DNA of 64,000 nucleotides, from contig QZDW01000003.1 of the NCBI GenBank assembly GCA_009917545.1, positions 124,001 through 188,000 of the forward strand, in the 5' to 3' direction. This document shows, in pieces, positions 34,891 to 42,775 of this stretch. Position numbers and translations under genes: made by a program. This DNA comes from a bacterium 1XD42-76. GTDB taxonomy: Bacteria > Bacillota > Clostridia > Lachnospirales > Lachnospiraceae. Within the stretch, counting starts at the first letter, position 1. The number at the start of each line of letters is the position of its first letter. The notes beneath the pieces are model-generated. The model saw nothing but the letters and a program-made list of their open reading frames with translations, did no database searches and was not told the DNA's origin.

Positions 34891-36718
34891 GCTGAAAAAG
34901 TACCTTTTGTCGAACCTCCCCTATCTGTTCATCGCGTGGGCCTGCCTGAAAGTGGGGACGGCCTACCGGCTTGCGGCGGGGGCGGATTTGGCCCACAAGC
35001 TGGTGGGGATGGTGGCGGCCCTCGGCCCGGCCTTTGCCGACTTCGCGCCGGGGCTCAATCCTTTTGACTGGCTCACTGGCATCGCGGGGGCTGTGGCGAT
35101 CCGGCTGATTATCTATCAGAAAAGCAAGAAAGCCCAAAAATATCGCCGGGATGAAGAGTATGGTTCGGCCCGCTGGGGAACGGAAAAAGACATCAAGCCG
35201 TTCACCGACCCCAGGTTTGAGAACAACATCATTCTGACCGGGACGGAATTTCTCACCACCAACACCCGGCCCGCCGTCCCCGCCAACGCCCGGAACCTGA
35301 ATTGCTGTGTTGTCGGTTCCTCCGGCTCCGGCAAGACCCGGTTCTGGCTCACGCCCCAGCTTTTGCAGGCCCATTCCTCCTATGTGGTGGTAGACCCAAA
35401 AGGCGGGGTGCTGGAGCAGGCGGGGTATTTCCTGCAAAAGAAAAAGGGATATAAAATCAAGGTTTTCAACAGCATTGATTTTTCCCGCTCTATGCACTAT
35501 AACCCGCTGGCCTATATCCGCAACGAGGCCGACATTCTGAAATTTGTCAATACCCTAATAGCAAACACCAAAGGCGAGGGCAAGGAGGGCGACCCGTTCT
35601 GGACGAAATCAGAAACGCTTTTATACTGCGCTCTTATCGCCTATATCATTTTCGAGGGCCCGGACGAGGATAAAAACATGAATACCCTTGTAGACATGAT
35701 TTCCGGCATGGAGGTCAAGGAGGACGATGACGATTTTATGAACGCGGTGGACTATATGTTCGCCGGGCTGGAAAAGCGCAAGCCGGACTGTTTCGCGGTC
35801 AAGCAGTACAAAAAGTACAAGCTGGCCAGCGGCAAGACCGCCCGCTCCATACTTATTTCATGCGGTGCGCGGCTGGCCCCATTTGACATCCCGCAACTCC
35901 GGGAGATTATGAGCTATGACGAGATGGAGCTTGACAAGCTGGGGGACAGACGGACGGCGGCTTTCTTCATCATCAGCGATACCGACACCACCTACAATTT
36001 TATTGTAGCTCTGGCGTTTTCGCAGATGTTCAACCTCTTGTGTGAACGGGCGGACAACGTACATGGGGGCCGCCTGCCCCATCATGTGCGGGTGCTGTGG
36101 GACGAGGCCGCCAACACCGGGCAGGTGCCGAACCTCGAAAAGCTGGTGGCGGTCATCCGCTCCCGGGAGGTGAGCCTGACGCTGTTCTACCAGCAGTTGG
36201 CCCAATGTAAGGCCATCTACGACAAGAACGCCGAGACGATACTCGGCAACATGGACAGCGTGGTGTTCCTCGGGGGCCGGGAGGCCAGCACTATCAAGGA
36301 GATTTCCGAGAACTGGCTGGGCAAGGCCACCATCTCCATGCAGACCGAGGGCCGCTCCCGTGGGCAGTCGGAAAGCTACAACCAGAACACCCAACGGCTG
36401 GGCCGGGAGCTTATGACCCCCGCCGAGCTTGCCACCATGCCCGGCGACAGGTGCATCCTGCAACTGCGGGGCCTGCCGCCGTTCTATTCCCGGAAATATG
36501 ATTTGAAACAGCATCCCAACTACCGATACACAGCGGAGGCGGACAAGAAGAAAAACGCCTTTTCGCTGGAGCGGCTTATCTGCCGCCGTATAAAAAAGCT
36601 CAATCCCAACGAGCAGTACACCGTGTACGAGGCGGACGTGCCGGACGAAACGCCCATAGACGAGGACGAGGACATCCTCAACTATGACGATTTGGACGAC
36701 CCGGACGCTTTTGTATAG
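34877..36718 (+). CDS. VirD4-like conjugal transfer coupling protein (CD1115 family)
   Basis: A membrane-anchored hexameric ATPase that docks the relaxase-DNA complex to the mating channel. 613 residues. Two N-terminal membrane segments lie at about 10-30 and 55-82. Walker A is VGSSGSGKTRFW near residue 147, with VVDPKGGVLEQAGYF after it. Walker B is RVLWDEAANTGQVPN near 410, and a TraG/TraD C-terminal domain follows. ATG 34877 lies inside the pcfB end. A palindrome copy and a terminator follow its stop. Confidence 0.92.
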   Translation: MRTDKLKKYLLSNLPYLFIAWACLKVGTAYRLAAGADLAHKLVGMVAALGPAFADFAPGLNPFDWLTGIAGAVAIRLIIYQKSKKAQKYRRDEEYGSARWGTEKDIKPFTDPRFENNIILTGTEFLTTNTRPAVPANARNLNCCVVGSSGSGKTRFWLTPQLLQAHSSYVVVDPKGGVLEQAGYFLQKKKGYKIKVFNSIDFSRSMHYNPLAYIRNEADILKFVNTLIANTKGEGKEGDPFWTKSETLLYCALIAYIIFEGPDEDKNMNTLVDMISGMEVKEDDDDFMNAVDYMFAGLEKRKPDCFAVKQYKKYKLASGKTARSILISCGARLAPFDIPQLREIMSYDEMELDKLGDRRTAAFFIISDTDTTYNFIVALAFSQMFNLLCERADNVHGGRLPHHVRVLWDEAANTGQVPNLEKLVAVIRSREVSLTLFYQQLAQCKAIYDKNAETILGNMDSVVFLGGREASTIKEISENWLGKATISMQTEGRSRGQSESYNQNTQRLGRELMTPAELATMPGDRCILQLRGLPPFYSRKYDLKQHPNYRYTAEADKKKNAFSLERLICRRIKKLNPNEQYTVYEADVPDETPIDEDEDILNYDDLDDPDAFV

Positions 36719-36722
36719 CTTT

Positions 36723-36737
36723 GGGACATTTTGTCCC
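36723..36737. repeat. 15-bp palindrome copy 4
   Basis: GGGACATTTTGTCCC, with flanks extending the symmetry to about 21 bp, 5 bases after the virD4 stop. Confidence 0.9.
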
Positions 36738-36748
36738 AAAGAGTAGCC

Positions 36749-36773
36749 AGCCGCCTAAAACGGGCGGCTTTTC
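36749..36773 (+). terminator. Intrinsic terminator after virD4
   Basis: AGCCGCC pairs with GGCGGCT around a short loop and is followed by TTTTCTT. Confidence 0.7.
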
Positions 36774-36810
36774 TTGTGCCCGGGAACATCCCGGAGAAAT
36801 GGAGGACTAT

Positions 36811-37023
36811 ATGGCATTTTTCGCATCCGCTATCACCACTTTGCAGACCCTTGTTATCGCGCTGGGCGCTGGCCTCGGAGTCTGGGGCGTTGTCAATCTG
36901 CTGGAGGGCTACGGCTCGGACAACCCCGGCTCAAAAAGTCAAGGCATGAAACAGCTCATGGCGGGCGGCGGCATTATCGTCATCGGCACGACCCTCATCC
37001 CCCTGCTGTCGGGGCTGTTTTAA
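36811..37023 (+). CDS. Maff2 family small membrane protein (VirB2/TrbC-like)
   Basis: 70 residues with two hydrophobic helices (about 8-30 and 50-69) joined by a polar turn containing GSDNPGSKSQGMKQLMAGGG. Maff2 proteins sit upstream of VirB6 in Tn1549-like elements and resemble pilin-like TrbC/VirB2 subunits. A direct role in the channel is inferred from context. ATG 36811 has GGAGG 5 bases upstream; the in-frame start at 36721 would run through the palindrome and is not supported. Confidence 0.8.
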   Translation: MAFFASAITTLQTLVIALGAGLGVWGVVNLLEGYGSDNPGSKSQGMKQLMAGGGIIVIGTTLIPLLSGLF

Positions 37024-37035
37024 GGGCGGCGGCTT

Positions 37036-37902
37036 ATGGACTTTCTCACCGACTGGCTCACGGACTGGCTGAAAGAGCTGCTGATTGGCGGCATCATGGG
37101 GAACCTTGAGGGGCTCTTTGATACCGTCAATGCCCAGGTCGGAGAGATTGCGGTGCAGGTAGGGACGACCCCGGCGGCATGGAACGCCGGGGTTTTCTCC
37201 CTCATCCGCCAGCTTTCCGAGACGGTGATTTTACCCATCGCCGGGCTGGTGCTGACCTTTGTAGCCACCTATGAGCTCATCCAGATGCTCCTTGAAAAAA
37301 ACAATATGCACGAGGTTGACGTGGCGAACCTCTACAAATGGATGTTCAAGACCGCGTGTGCGGTGCTGATACTTTCCAACACGTTCAATATCGTGATGGC
37401 CGTCTTTGACGTGTCGCAGAGCGTGATTTCCCGTTCTGCCGGGCTGATACAGGGCTCCACGGCGGTTTCCCCGGATATGTTAAGTAACCTCCAGACCACG
37501 CTGGAGGGGATGGATTTGGGGCCGCTTCTGGGGCTGTGGCTCCAGTCCTCCGTTGTCGGCCTTACCATGCAGGCGCTGGGCATCATCATTTTCGTGCTGG
37601 TGTACGGAAGAATGATAGAAATATATCTGCTGACCAGCCTTGCGCCCATCCCCGTTGCCACCCTCTCCAACCGGGAGGTGGGCGGCATGGGCCAGAACTA
37701 CTTAAAATCCCTTTTTGCCGTGGGCTTTCAAGGGATGCTGATTTTAGTCTGTGTCGGCATCTATGCGGTGCTGGTGCAGGGCATCGCTACCGGGGGCGAC
37801 CCCATCGGCGCGATATGGGGAACCGTGGGCTATACGGTGCTCCTCTGCTTCATGCTGTTCAAGACCGGGACAATCGCCCGGAGCATCTTCGGGGCCCACT
37901 GA
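37036..37902 (+). CDS. VirB6/TrbL-like conjugal transfer protein (CD1112 family)
   Basis: A polytopic membrane channel component of 288 residues. Hydrophobic segments lie near residues 55-80, 103-130, 170-200, 205-225, 228-252 and 258-280. The amphipathic N-terminus (DFLTDWLTDWLKELLIGGIMGNLEGLFD) is typical for this family. It starts 12 bases after the Maff2 gene, so both are probably produced together. Palindrome copy 5 follows the stop by 14 bases. Confidence 0.87.
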   Translation: MDFLTDWLTDWLKELLIGGIMGNLEGLFDTVNAQVGEIAVQVGTTPAAWNAGVFSLIRQLSETVILPIAGLVLTFVATYELIQMLLEKNNMHEVDVANLYKWMFKTACAVLILSNTFNIVMAVFDVSQSVISRSAGLIQGSTAVSPDMLSNLQTTLEGMDLGPLLGLWLQSSVVGLTMQALGIIIFVLVYGRMIEIYLLTSLAPIPVATLSNREVGGMGQNYLKSLFAVGFQGMLILVCVGIYAVLVQGIATGGDPIGAIWGTVGYTVLLCFMLFKTGTIARSIFGAH

Positions 37903-37916
37903 TTTAGCGGCACTTC

Positions 37917-37931
37917 GGGACATTTTGTCCC
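37917..37931. repeat. 15-bp palindrome copy 5
   Basis: GGGACATTTTGTCCC between virB6 and the SpoVG-like gene. Confidence 0.9.
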
Positions 37932-37955
37932 AAAGTCCGGGAAAGGAGGCCGGAT

Positions 37956-38729
37956 ATGCCGAGGCGTTATAAGCTGGGCCCGGAGGGTGAAATGCGCCGG
38001 GCATGGGGCGGAAAGCTCCCGGAGGAATTTGACCAGCGGGATATGCTGGCGTTCATGGCTGAAACCGATCTGCAACTGCATGGGGTGGTATCAGCGGAAA
38101 TACTGTCCGCGATACACGCGGCAGGCTATGACTATGAGGGCGGGGCGGTCATCCCCCGGCCCGGAAAGGAGGAAGAAGATTTGAGCAACGACGTATTACT
38201 TACCCCGGAGCAGATTGCCGCCGAGGAGCGCCGCTGGCTGTTCGAGTCTCCCATCGCGGAGCTGGCCGAGGTCAAGGGCGTTACCATTGACGAAGCGGTA
38301 AAGATGCGGACGGACGCTGTTCTGCAGGAGGCTGTCATCCCCATCGAGGTGTCGGTGCGGCCCATTGAGCCCCAGGGCAAGCTGATTGGTTTTGCCAGCG
38401 TCAACTTCGGCGGCGTGGTGGTGGACGATTTCAAGGTGGTGAATGGGCAGAACGGCATTTTCTTAGGTGCGCCCTCAAAACCCGACCCCACCAGCAGGAC
38501 GGGCTACCGGGCCACGGTGCGTATCAATGACCGGGCCACCCAGGAGCGGCTGAACGCGGCGGGGGTGGAGGCGTACCATTCGGCGGTTGAGAAACTTATC
38601 GCCCGGGCCGAGGCGGTACGTCCCGCGCCCATCCGGGAGCAGATGGATAAGGCGGGAAAGGAGGCCGCGCAGAAAAATGCCGCCCGCTCCGCCCCGGCAA
38701 AGGGAAAGGAGGGACGGGATGGCAGATAG
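37956..38729 (+). CDS. Element protein with a C-terminal SpoVG-like domain
   Basis: 257 residues. The N-terminal half is unassigned. Residues of about 128-215 follow the SpoVG pattern: VRPIEPQGKLIGFASVNFGGVVVDDFKVVNGQNGIFLGAPSK..., and end in AYHSAVEKL. SpoVG proteins are small nucleic-acid-binding regulators in Firmicutes. A basic Ala/Lys-rich tail ends the protein. The start is ATG 37956 behind GGAGG. It overlaps the downstream methyltransferase by 11 bases. The function in the element is unknown; a DNA- or RNA-binding role is inferred. Confidence 0.7.
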   Translation: MPRRYKLGPEGEMRRAWGGKLPEEFDQRDMLAFMAETDLQLHGVVSAEILSAIHAAGYDYEGGAVIPRPGKEEEDLSNDVLLTPEQIAAEERRWLFESPIAELAEVKGVTIDEAVKMRTDAVLQEAVIPIEVSVRPIEPQGKLIGFASVNFGGVVVDDFKVVNGQNGIFLGAPSKPDPTSRTGYRATVRINDRATQERLNAAGVEAYHSAVEKLIARAEAVRPAPIREQMDKAGKEAAQKNAARSAPAKGKEGRDGR

Positions 38730-39513
38730 CCCGGCTTTGGGACAAAATGTCCCAAACCTTAACCCGGAACCCTCCGGGCTCTACCTCATGGACGGCATCG
38801 CGGGCCTGCGCTCCCTCCCGGAGCACTCGGTTGATATGCTTCTGACCGACCCGCCCTACGGCACGACCCGCAACTATTGGGACGTGCCTTTGCCCCTCCC
38901 GGAGCTGTGGGAGGCGGTGCGCTGGGCGGTCAAGCCCTCCGGGGCGGTGCTGTTCTTCGCGCAGTGCCCTTATGACAAGGTGCTGGGCGCGTCCAACCTC
39001 TCCATGCTCCGCTATGAATGGGTGTGGTATAAAAGCCGCTGTACGGGATTTCTCAACGCCCGCCGCGCCCCGCTGAAAAAGACGGAGAATATTTTAGTGT
39101 TTTACCAAAAGCTCCCCTTATACAACCCGCAGTTTGAACAGGGCAAGCCCTACAAAAAGATTGCGTCCCAGCGCGACCAGAGCCCCAACTACGGAAAGTT
39201 CGTCCGCTCCGGCAGCGGCTCGGAGGACGGGCGGCGGTTCCCGGGGAACCTGCTTTCATTCCAGACCGTGGCCCATACCGTCCACCCCACCCAAAAGCCC
39301 GTGGAGCTGTGCGAGTATCTGATAAAGACCTACACCGCCCCCGGCGAGGTGGTGGCGGACATCTGCGCGGGCTCCGGCACAACGGCCATCGCCGCGCTGA
39401 ACACGGGCCGGGAATTTATCTGCTTTGAGACAGCCCCGGCCTTTTACGGCCCGGCCACGGAGCGCATCACGCAGGCGCGGGCGGCTGTGGCCGCTGGCGG
39501 AAAGGGGGTGTGA
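38719..39513 (+). CDS. DNA (N4/N6) methyltransferase, beta class
   Basis: 264 residues with permuted methyltransferase motifs: catalytic motif IV TDPPYGT near residue 38, an HPTQKPVELCEYLIK segment near 195, and the SAM-binding motif I VADICAGSGTTAIAAL near 215. No cognate restriction gene is present, so it is a solitary enzyme that may protect the incoming element or mark its DNA. ATG 38719 overlaps the previous gene; the longer frame from 38587 lies inside that gene. Palindrome copy 6 is within the first codons and is read as LGQNVPN. Confidence 0.87.
   Translation: MADSPALGQNVPNLNPEPSGLYLMDGIAGLRSLPEHSVDMLLTDPPYGTTRNYWDVPLPLPELWEAVRWAVKPSGAVLFFAQCPYDKVLGASNLSMLRYEWVWYKSRCTGFLNARRAPLKKTENILVFYQKLPLYNPQFEQGKPYKKIASQRDQSPNYGKFVRSGSGSEDGRRFPGNLLSFQTVAHTVHPTQKPVELCEYLIKTYTAPGEVVADICAGSGTTAIAALNTGREFICFETAPAFYGPATERITQARAAVAAGGKGV
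38739..38753. repeat. 15-bp palindrome copy 6, within the methyltransferase N-terminus
   Basis: GGGACAAAATGTCCC encoding GQNVP at residues 8-12 of the methyltransferase. Confidence 0.85.
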
Positions 39514-40112
39514 CTATCGGTAAATATAACGTGATATACGCCGACCCGCCGTGGCAGTACGCCCAAAAGGGCCTGCAAGGTGCGGCGGAGCGGCACTACC
39601 CCACAATGAAGATTGAGGAATTATGCGCGTTGCCCGTGGCGGAATTGGCGGCCCCGGACAGCGTTCTTTTTCTGTGGGCCACGTTCCCCCAGCTCCCGGA
39701 GGCCCTGCGGCTCATCAAGGCGTGGGGCTTCCAGTATAAGTCCGTGGGCTTTGTCTGGCTGAAAAAGAACAAAAAGGCAGACAGTTGGTTTTATGGGCTG
39801 GGCTTTTGGACGCGGGCCAATGCGGAGGTGTGCCTGCTGGCGACCCATGGGCATCCCCGGCGAAAGGCCCCCAACGTCCACCAGTTCATCATCTCCCCTA
39901 TCGAGGGCCACAGCAAAAAGCCGGACGAGGCCCGGGAGAAAATCGTGGCCCTTATGGGGGACGTGCCCCGGGTGGAGCTGTTCGCCCGCCAGACGGCCCC
40001 CGGCTGGGACGTGTGGGGGAACGAGGTGGAACCTACGGCGGGACTTCGGGACATTTTGTCCCAAACCATGACAAGGGAGGAGGTAAAAAATGCCCTATGT
40101 GAACGTACCTAA
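39510..40112 (+). CDS. MT-A70 family adenine methyltransferase
   Basis: 200 residues. The MT-A70 catalytic DPPW motif is at residue 12 (YADPPWQYAQKG). Further family features are FLWATFPQLPEALRLIKAWGFQYKSVGFVWLK, GFWTRANAEVCLLATHG and VELFARQTAPGWDVWGNEV. It probably methylates adenine N6 in DNA; members are frequent in conjugative elements and phages. The start GTG 39510 overlaps the previous stop (GTGA). The last 23 residues derive from palindrome copy 7 and the start region of the next gene, so they are not conserved-looking. Confidence 0.87.
   Translation: MTIGKYNVIYADPPWQYAQKGLQGAAERHYPTMKIEELCALPVAELAAPDSVLFLWATFPQLPEALRLIKAWGFQYKSVGFVWLKKNKKADSWFYGLGFWTRANAEVCLLATHGHPRRKAPNVHQFIISPIEGHSKKPDEAREKIVALMGDVPRVELFARQTAPGWDVWGNEVEPTAGLRDILSQTMTREEVKNALCERT
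40048..40062. repeat. 15-bp palindrome copy 7, in the MT-A70 gene 3' end
   Basis: GGGACATTTTGTCCC read as RDILSQ in the methyltransferase tail, 28 bases before the prgI start. Confidence 0.85.
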
Positions 40113-40464
40113 CGACCTATCGAAAATCAAGACCAAAATCGCTTTCAATCTGACGAAACGCCAGCTTGTATGCTTTGGCGGCGCGGCCCTTGTGGGAGTT
40201 CCCTCCTACCTGCTGGCCCGGAACGCGCTGGGGAACACGGCGGCGCTGTTCCTGATGCTGGGCATCATGCTCCCGGCGTTCCTGCTGGCGATGTATGAGA
40301 AAGACGGCCTGCCGCTGGAAAAGGTGGTAAAGAACATCATCCGGGCCAAGTACCTGCGGCCCGGCGTGAGGCCCTACAAGACCGGGAATATCTACGCGCC
40401 CTTTACCGGGCAGGCGGGAAAGGAGGCAGTGAATGGAAAACCGAAAAAGCAAAAGAAAGAATAA
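40090..40464 (+). CDS. PrgI family mating-channel membrane protein
   Basis: 124 residues with the PrgI/VirB3-like layout: an N-terminal VPNDLSKIKTKIAFNLTKRQLVCFGG and two adjacent hydrophobic helices (about 28-45 and 50-70). A cytoplasmic part with GLPLEKVVKNIIRAKYLRPGVRPYKT follows. It partners with the VirB4 ATPase in type IV secretion of Gram-positives. The start is ATG 40090 behind GGGAGGAGG. It overlaps the MT-A70 gene by 23 bases and virB4 by 32 bases. Confidence 0.88.
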   Translation: MPYVNVPNDLSKIKTKIAFNLTKRQLVCFGGAALVGVPSYLLARNALGNTAALFLMLGIMLPAFLLAMYEKDGLPLEKVVKNIIRAKYLRPGVRPYKTGNIYAPFTGQAGKEAVNGKPKKQKKE

Positions 40465-42775
40465 GGCGGCCTTATCCGCCCAGCAGTCCATCCCCTATGT
40501 GGCGATGCACCCGGACGGCGTGTGCCAGCTCCCCGGCGGGCTCTACACAAAGACCGTGGAATATGAGGACATCAATTATTCCGTGGCATCCACCGAGGAT
40601 CAGTCCGCGATATTCAGCGGGTGGAGCTCGTTCCTCAACTACTTCGACAGCGCGCTCCCCGTCCAGCTCTCCTTTATCAACCGCCGCTCCCACTCCACCA
40701 GCCGCTACCATGTGAAAATCCCCGCCCAGGCGGACGATTTTGACAGCATCCGGGGCGAGTTCGTGGGGATGCTGAAACGCCAGATTGCCCGGAGCAACAA
40801 CGGGATTGAACGCTCCAAATATATCACCTTTGGCGTGCCCGCCGAGGGGATTGCCGCCGCCCGGCCCCGGCTTGACCGGGTGGAGGCGGACGTGATGGGG
40901 AACCTCCACCGGCTGGGCGTGCCCTCGTCCCCTCTGGACGGGCGGGAGCGGCTGGCCCTCTTACACGGGCAGATGCACCCCGGACGACGGGAGCCGTTCC
41001 GCTTTTCGTGGGCGGATATTTCCAGAACGGGGATGGGGACAAAGGACTTTATCACCCCCAGCGGCGGCTTTGACTTTAGGGGCTCCCGGTTCTTTCGTGT
41101 GGGCGGCTTTTGGGGCGCGGCGTCCTATCTCCAGATTTTGGCGTCCGAGCTCTCTGACCGCCTTTTGCGGGAGGTTCTGGAGCTGGACGCGGAGCTCACC
41201 GTCACTATGCACATCCAGACCGTTGACCAGTTAAAGGCAATAAAGACCATCAAGGGGAAAATCTCGGACATAGACAAGATGAAAGTGGAGGAGCAGAAAA
41301 AGGCCGTCCGCGCCGGGTACGACATGGATATACTTCCCCCCGACCTTATCACCTTTTCCAAGGACGCGGCGGAGCTGTTGGGGGATTTGCAGTCAAGAAA
41401 TGAGCGGATGTTCCTTTTGACGTTCACCGTCATCAACCTCGCCCCCACCCGCCAGCGGCTGGAAAATGACGTGTTCACCGTCTCCGGCATCGCGCAGAAA
41501 TACAACTGCGCCTTAAAGCGGCTGGACTGGCAGCAGGAGCAGGGCTTTATGTCCTCGCTGGCCCTCGGCTATAACGAGGTGCAGATACAGCGGGGCATGA
41601 CAACAAGCTCCACCGCGATTTTCATTCCCTTTATGACGAGGGAGCTCCGCATGGGCGGGCAGGCCCTCTACTACGGCATGAACGCCCTTTCCCACAATGT
41701 CATCATGGCTGACCGGAAAAAGCTGAAATCCGCCAATGGGATGTATCTTGGCTCCACGGGCTCCGGCAAGAGCTTTGCCGCCAAGCGGGAATTGATAAAC
41801 GTCTTTCTTGCCACAAGTGACCGCATCGTTATCGTTGACCCGATGGGGGAATATTCCCCGCTGGTGCGGCGGCTGGGCGGGCAGGTCATCGAGATTGCCC
41901 CGGACAGCCCCCACCATATCAACCCGATGGATATTGAAATCGGTTTGAATGACGAGGACAGCCCCCTTTCCATGAAAGCGGATTTTCTGCTTTCCCTCTG
42001 TGAGCTGGTGGTAGGCGGCAAGGACGGCCTGCAACCTATTGAAAAGACCGTGATTGACCGCTGTGTGCGGCTGGTGTACCGGGAGCTTGCGCTGGGGCTG
42101 GAGGGCGCAAAGATGCCTTTGCTCCAGAGCTTGTACGAGGAATTACTCAAACAGCCGGAGCCGGAGGCGAAACGTGTGGCGACTGCGCTGGAGCTCTACT
42201 GTACGGGCTCCCTTAATCTTTTCAACCACCCGACCAATGTGGACTTGAGCTCCCGGGTGGTGTGCATCGTGCTGAAAGGGCTGGGGGAGAACCTCCGCAA
42301 GATTGCGATGCACGTTACCAACGAGTTTGTCACCTCGGCGGTGAACACCAACTATCAGAACGGGGCGGCGACATGGTGCTACTTTGACGAGTTCCACATC
42401 CTGCTCCGCGACCCGCTGACCGCCAGCTATTTCGTGGCGGTGTGGAAGATGCTCCGCAAAAAGGGCTGTGTGCCCTCGGCCCTCACGCAGAACGTGAAAG
42501 ACCTTTTGGCCAGCCGGGAGATTGAGAACATCCTCGACAACACTGACTTTCTCGTCCTGCTCTCCCAGGCCCAGAGTGACCGGGCCATCATCGCAAAACA
42601 GCTCGGCATTTCCGAGCACCAGCTTTCTTACATCACCCATAGCAACTCCGGCGAGGGCCTGCTGTTCTATGGGAATGTGACGATACCCTTTGTTGACCGT
42701 TTCCCCAAGGGTGAGATTTACAACCTGCTCACCACCCGCCCGGAGGATATAGCCAATGACCAGAGAACCGAATAG
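40433..42775 (+). CDS. VirB4-like conjugal transfer ATPase (CD1110 family)
   Basis: The main energising ATPase of the transfer channel, 780 residues. The N-terminal domain (1-400) is followed by Walker A GSTGSGKSFAAKREL near residue 440 and IVDPMGEYSPLVRRLGG. Walker B-like TWCYFDEFHILLRDP is near 645, with the QNVKDLLAS motif near 685. ATG 40433 lies inside prgI. It overlaps the next gene by 20 bases, so prgI, virB4 and the NlpC/P60 gene form a tight translational unit. Confidence 0.93.
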   Translation: MENRKSKRKNKAALSAQQSIPYVAMHPDGVCQLPGGLYTKTVEYEDINYSVASTEDQSAIFSGWSSFLNYFDSALPVQLSFINRRSHSTSRYHVKIPAQADDFDSIRGEFVGMLKRQIARSNNGIERSKYITFGVPAEGIAAARPRLDRVEADVMGNLHRLGVPSSPLDGRERLALLHGQMHPGRREPFRFSWADISRTGMGTKDFITPSGGFDFRGSRFFRVGGFWGAASYLQILASELSDRLLREVLELDAELTVTMHIQTVDQLKAIKTIKGKISDIDKMKVEEQKKAVRAGYDMDILPPDLITFSKDAAELLGDLQSRNERMFLLTFTVINLAPTRQRLENDVFTVSGIAQKYNCALKRLDWQQEQGFMSSLALGYNEVQIQRGMTTSSTAIFIPFMTRELRMGGQALYYGMNALSHNVIMADRKKLKSANGMYLGSTGSGKSFAAKRELINVFLATSDRIVIVDPMGEYSPLVRRLGGQVIEIAPDSPHHINPMDIEIGLNDEDSPLSMKADFLLSLCELVVGGKDGLQPIEKTVIDRCVRLVYRELALGLEGAKMPLLQSLYEELLKQPEPEAKRVATALELYCTGSLNLFNHPTNVDLSSRVVCIVLKGLGENLRKIAMHVTNEFVTSAVNTNYQNGAATWCYFDEFHILLRDPLTASYFVAVWKMLRKKGCVPSALTQNVKDLLASREIENILDNTDFLVLLSQAQSDRAIIAKQLGISEHQLSYITHSNSGEGLLFYGNVTIPFVDRFPKGEIYNLLTTRPEDIANDQRTE

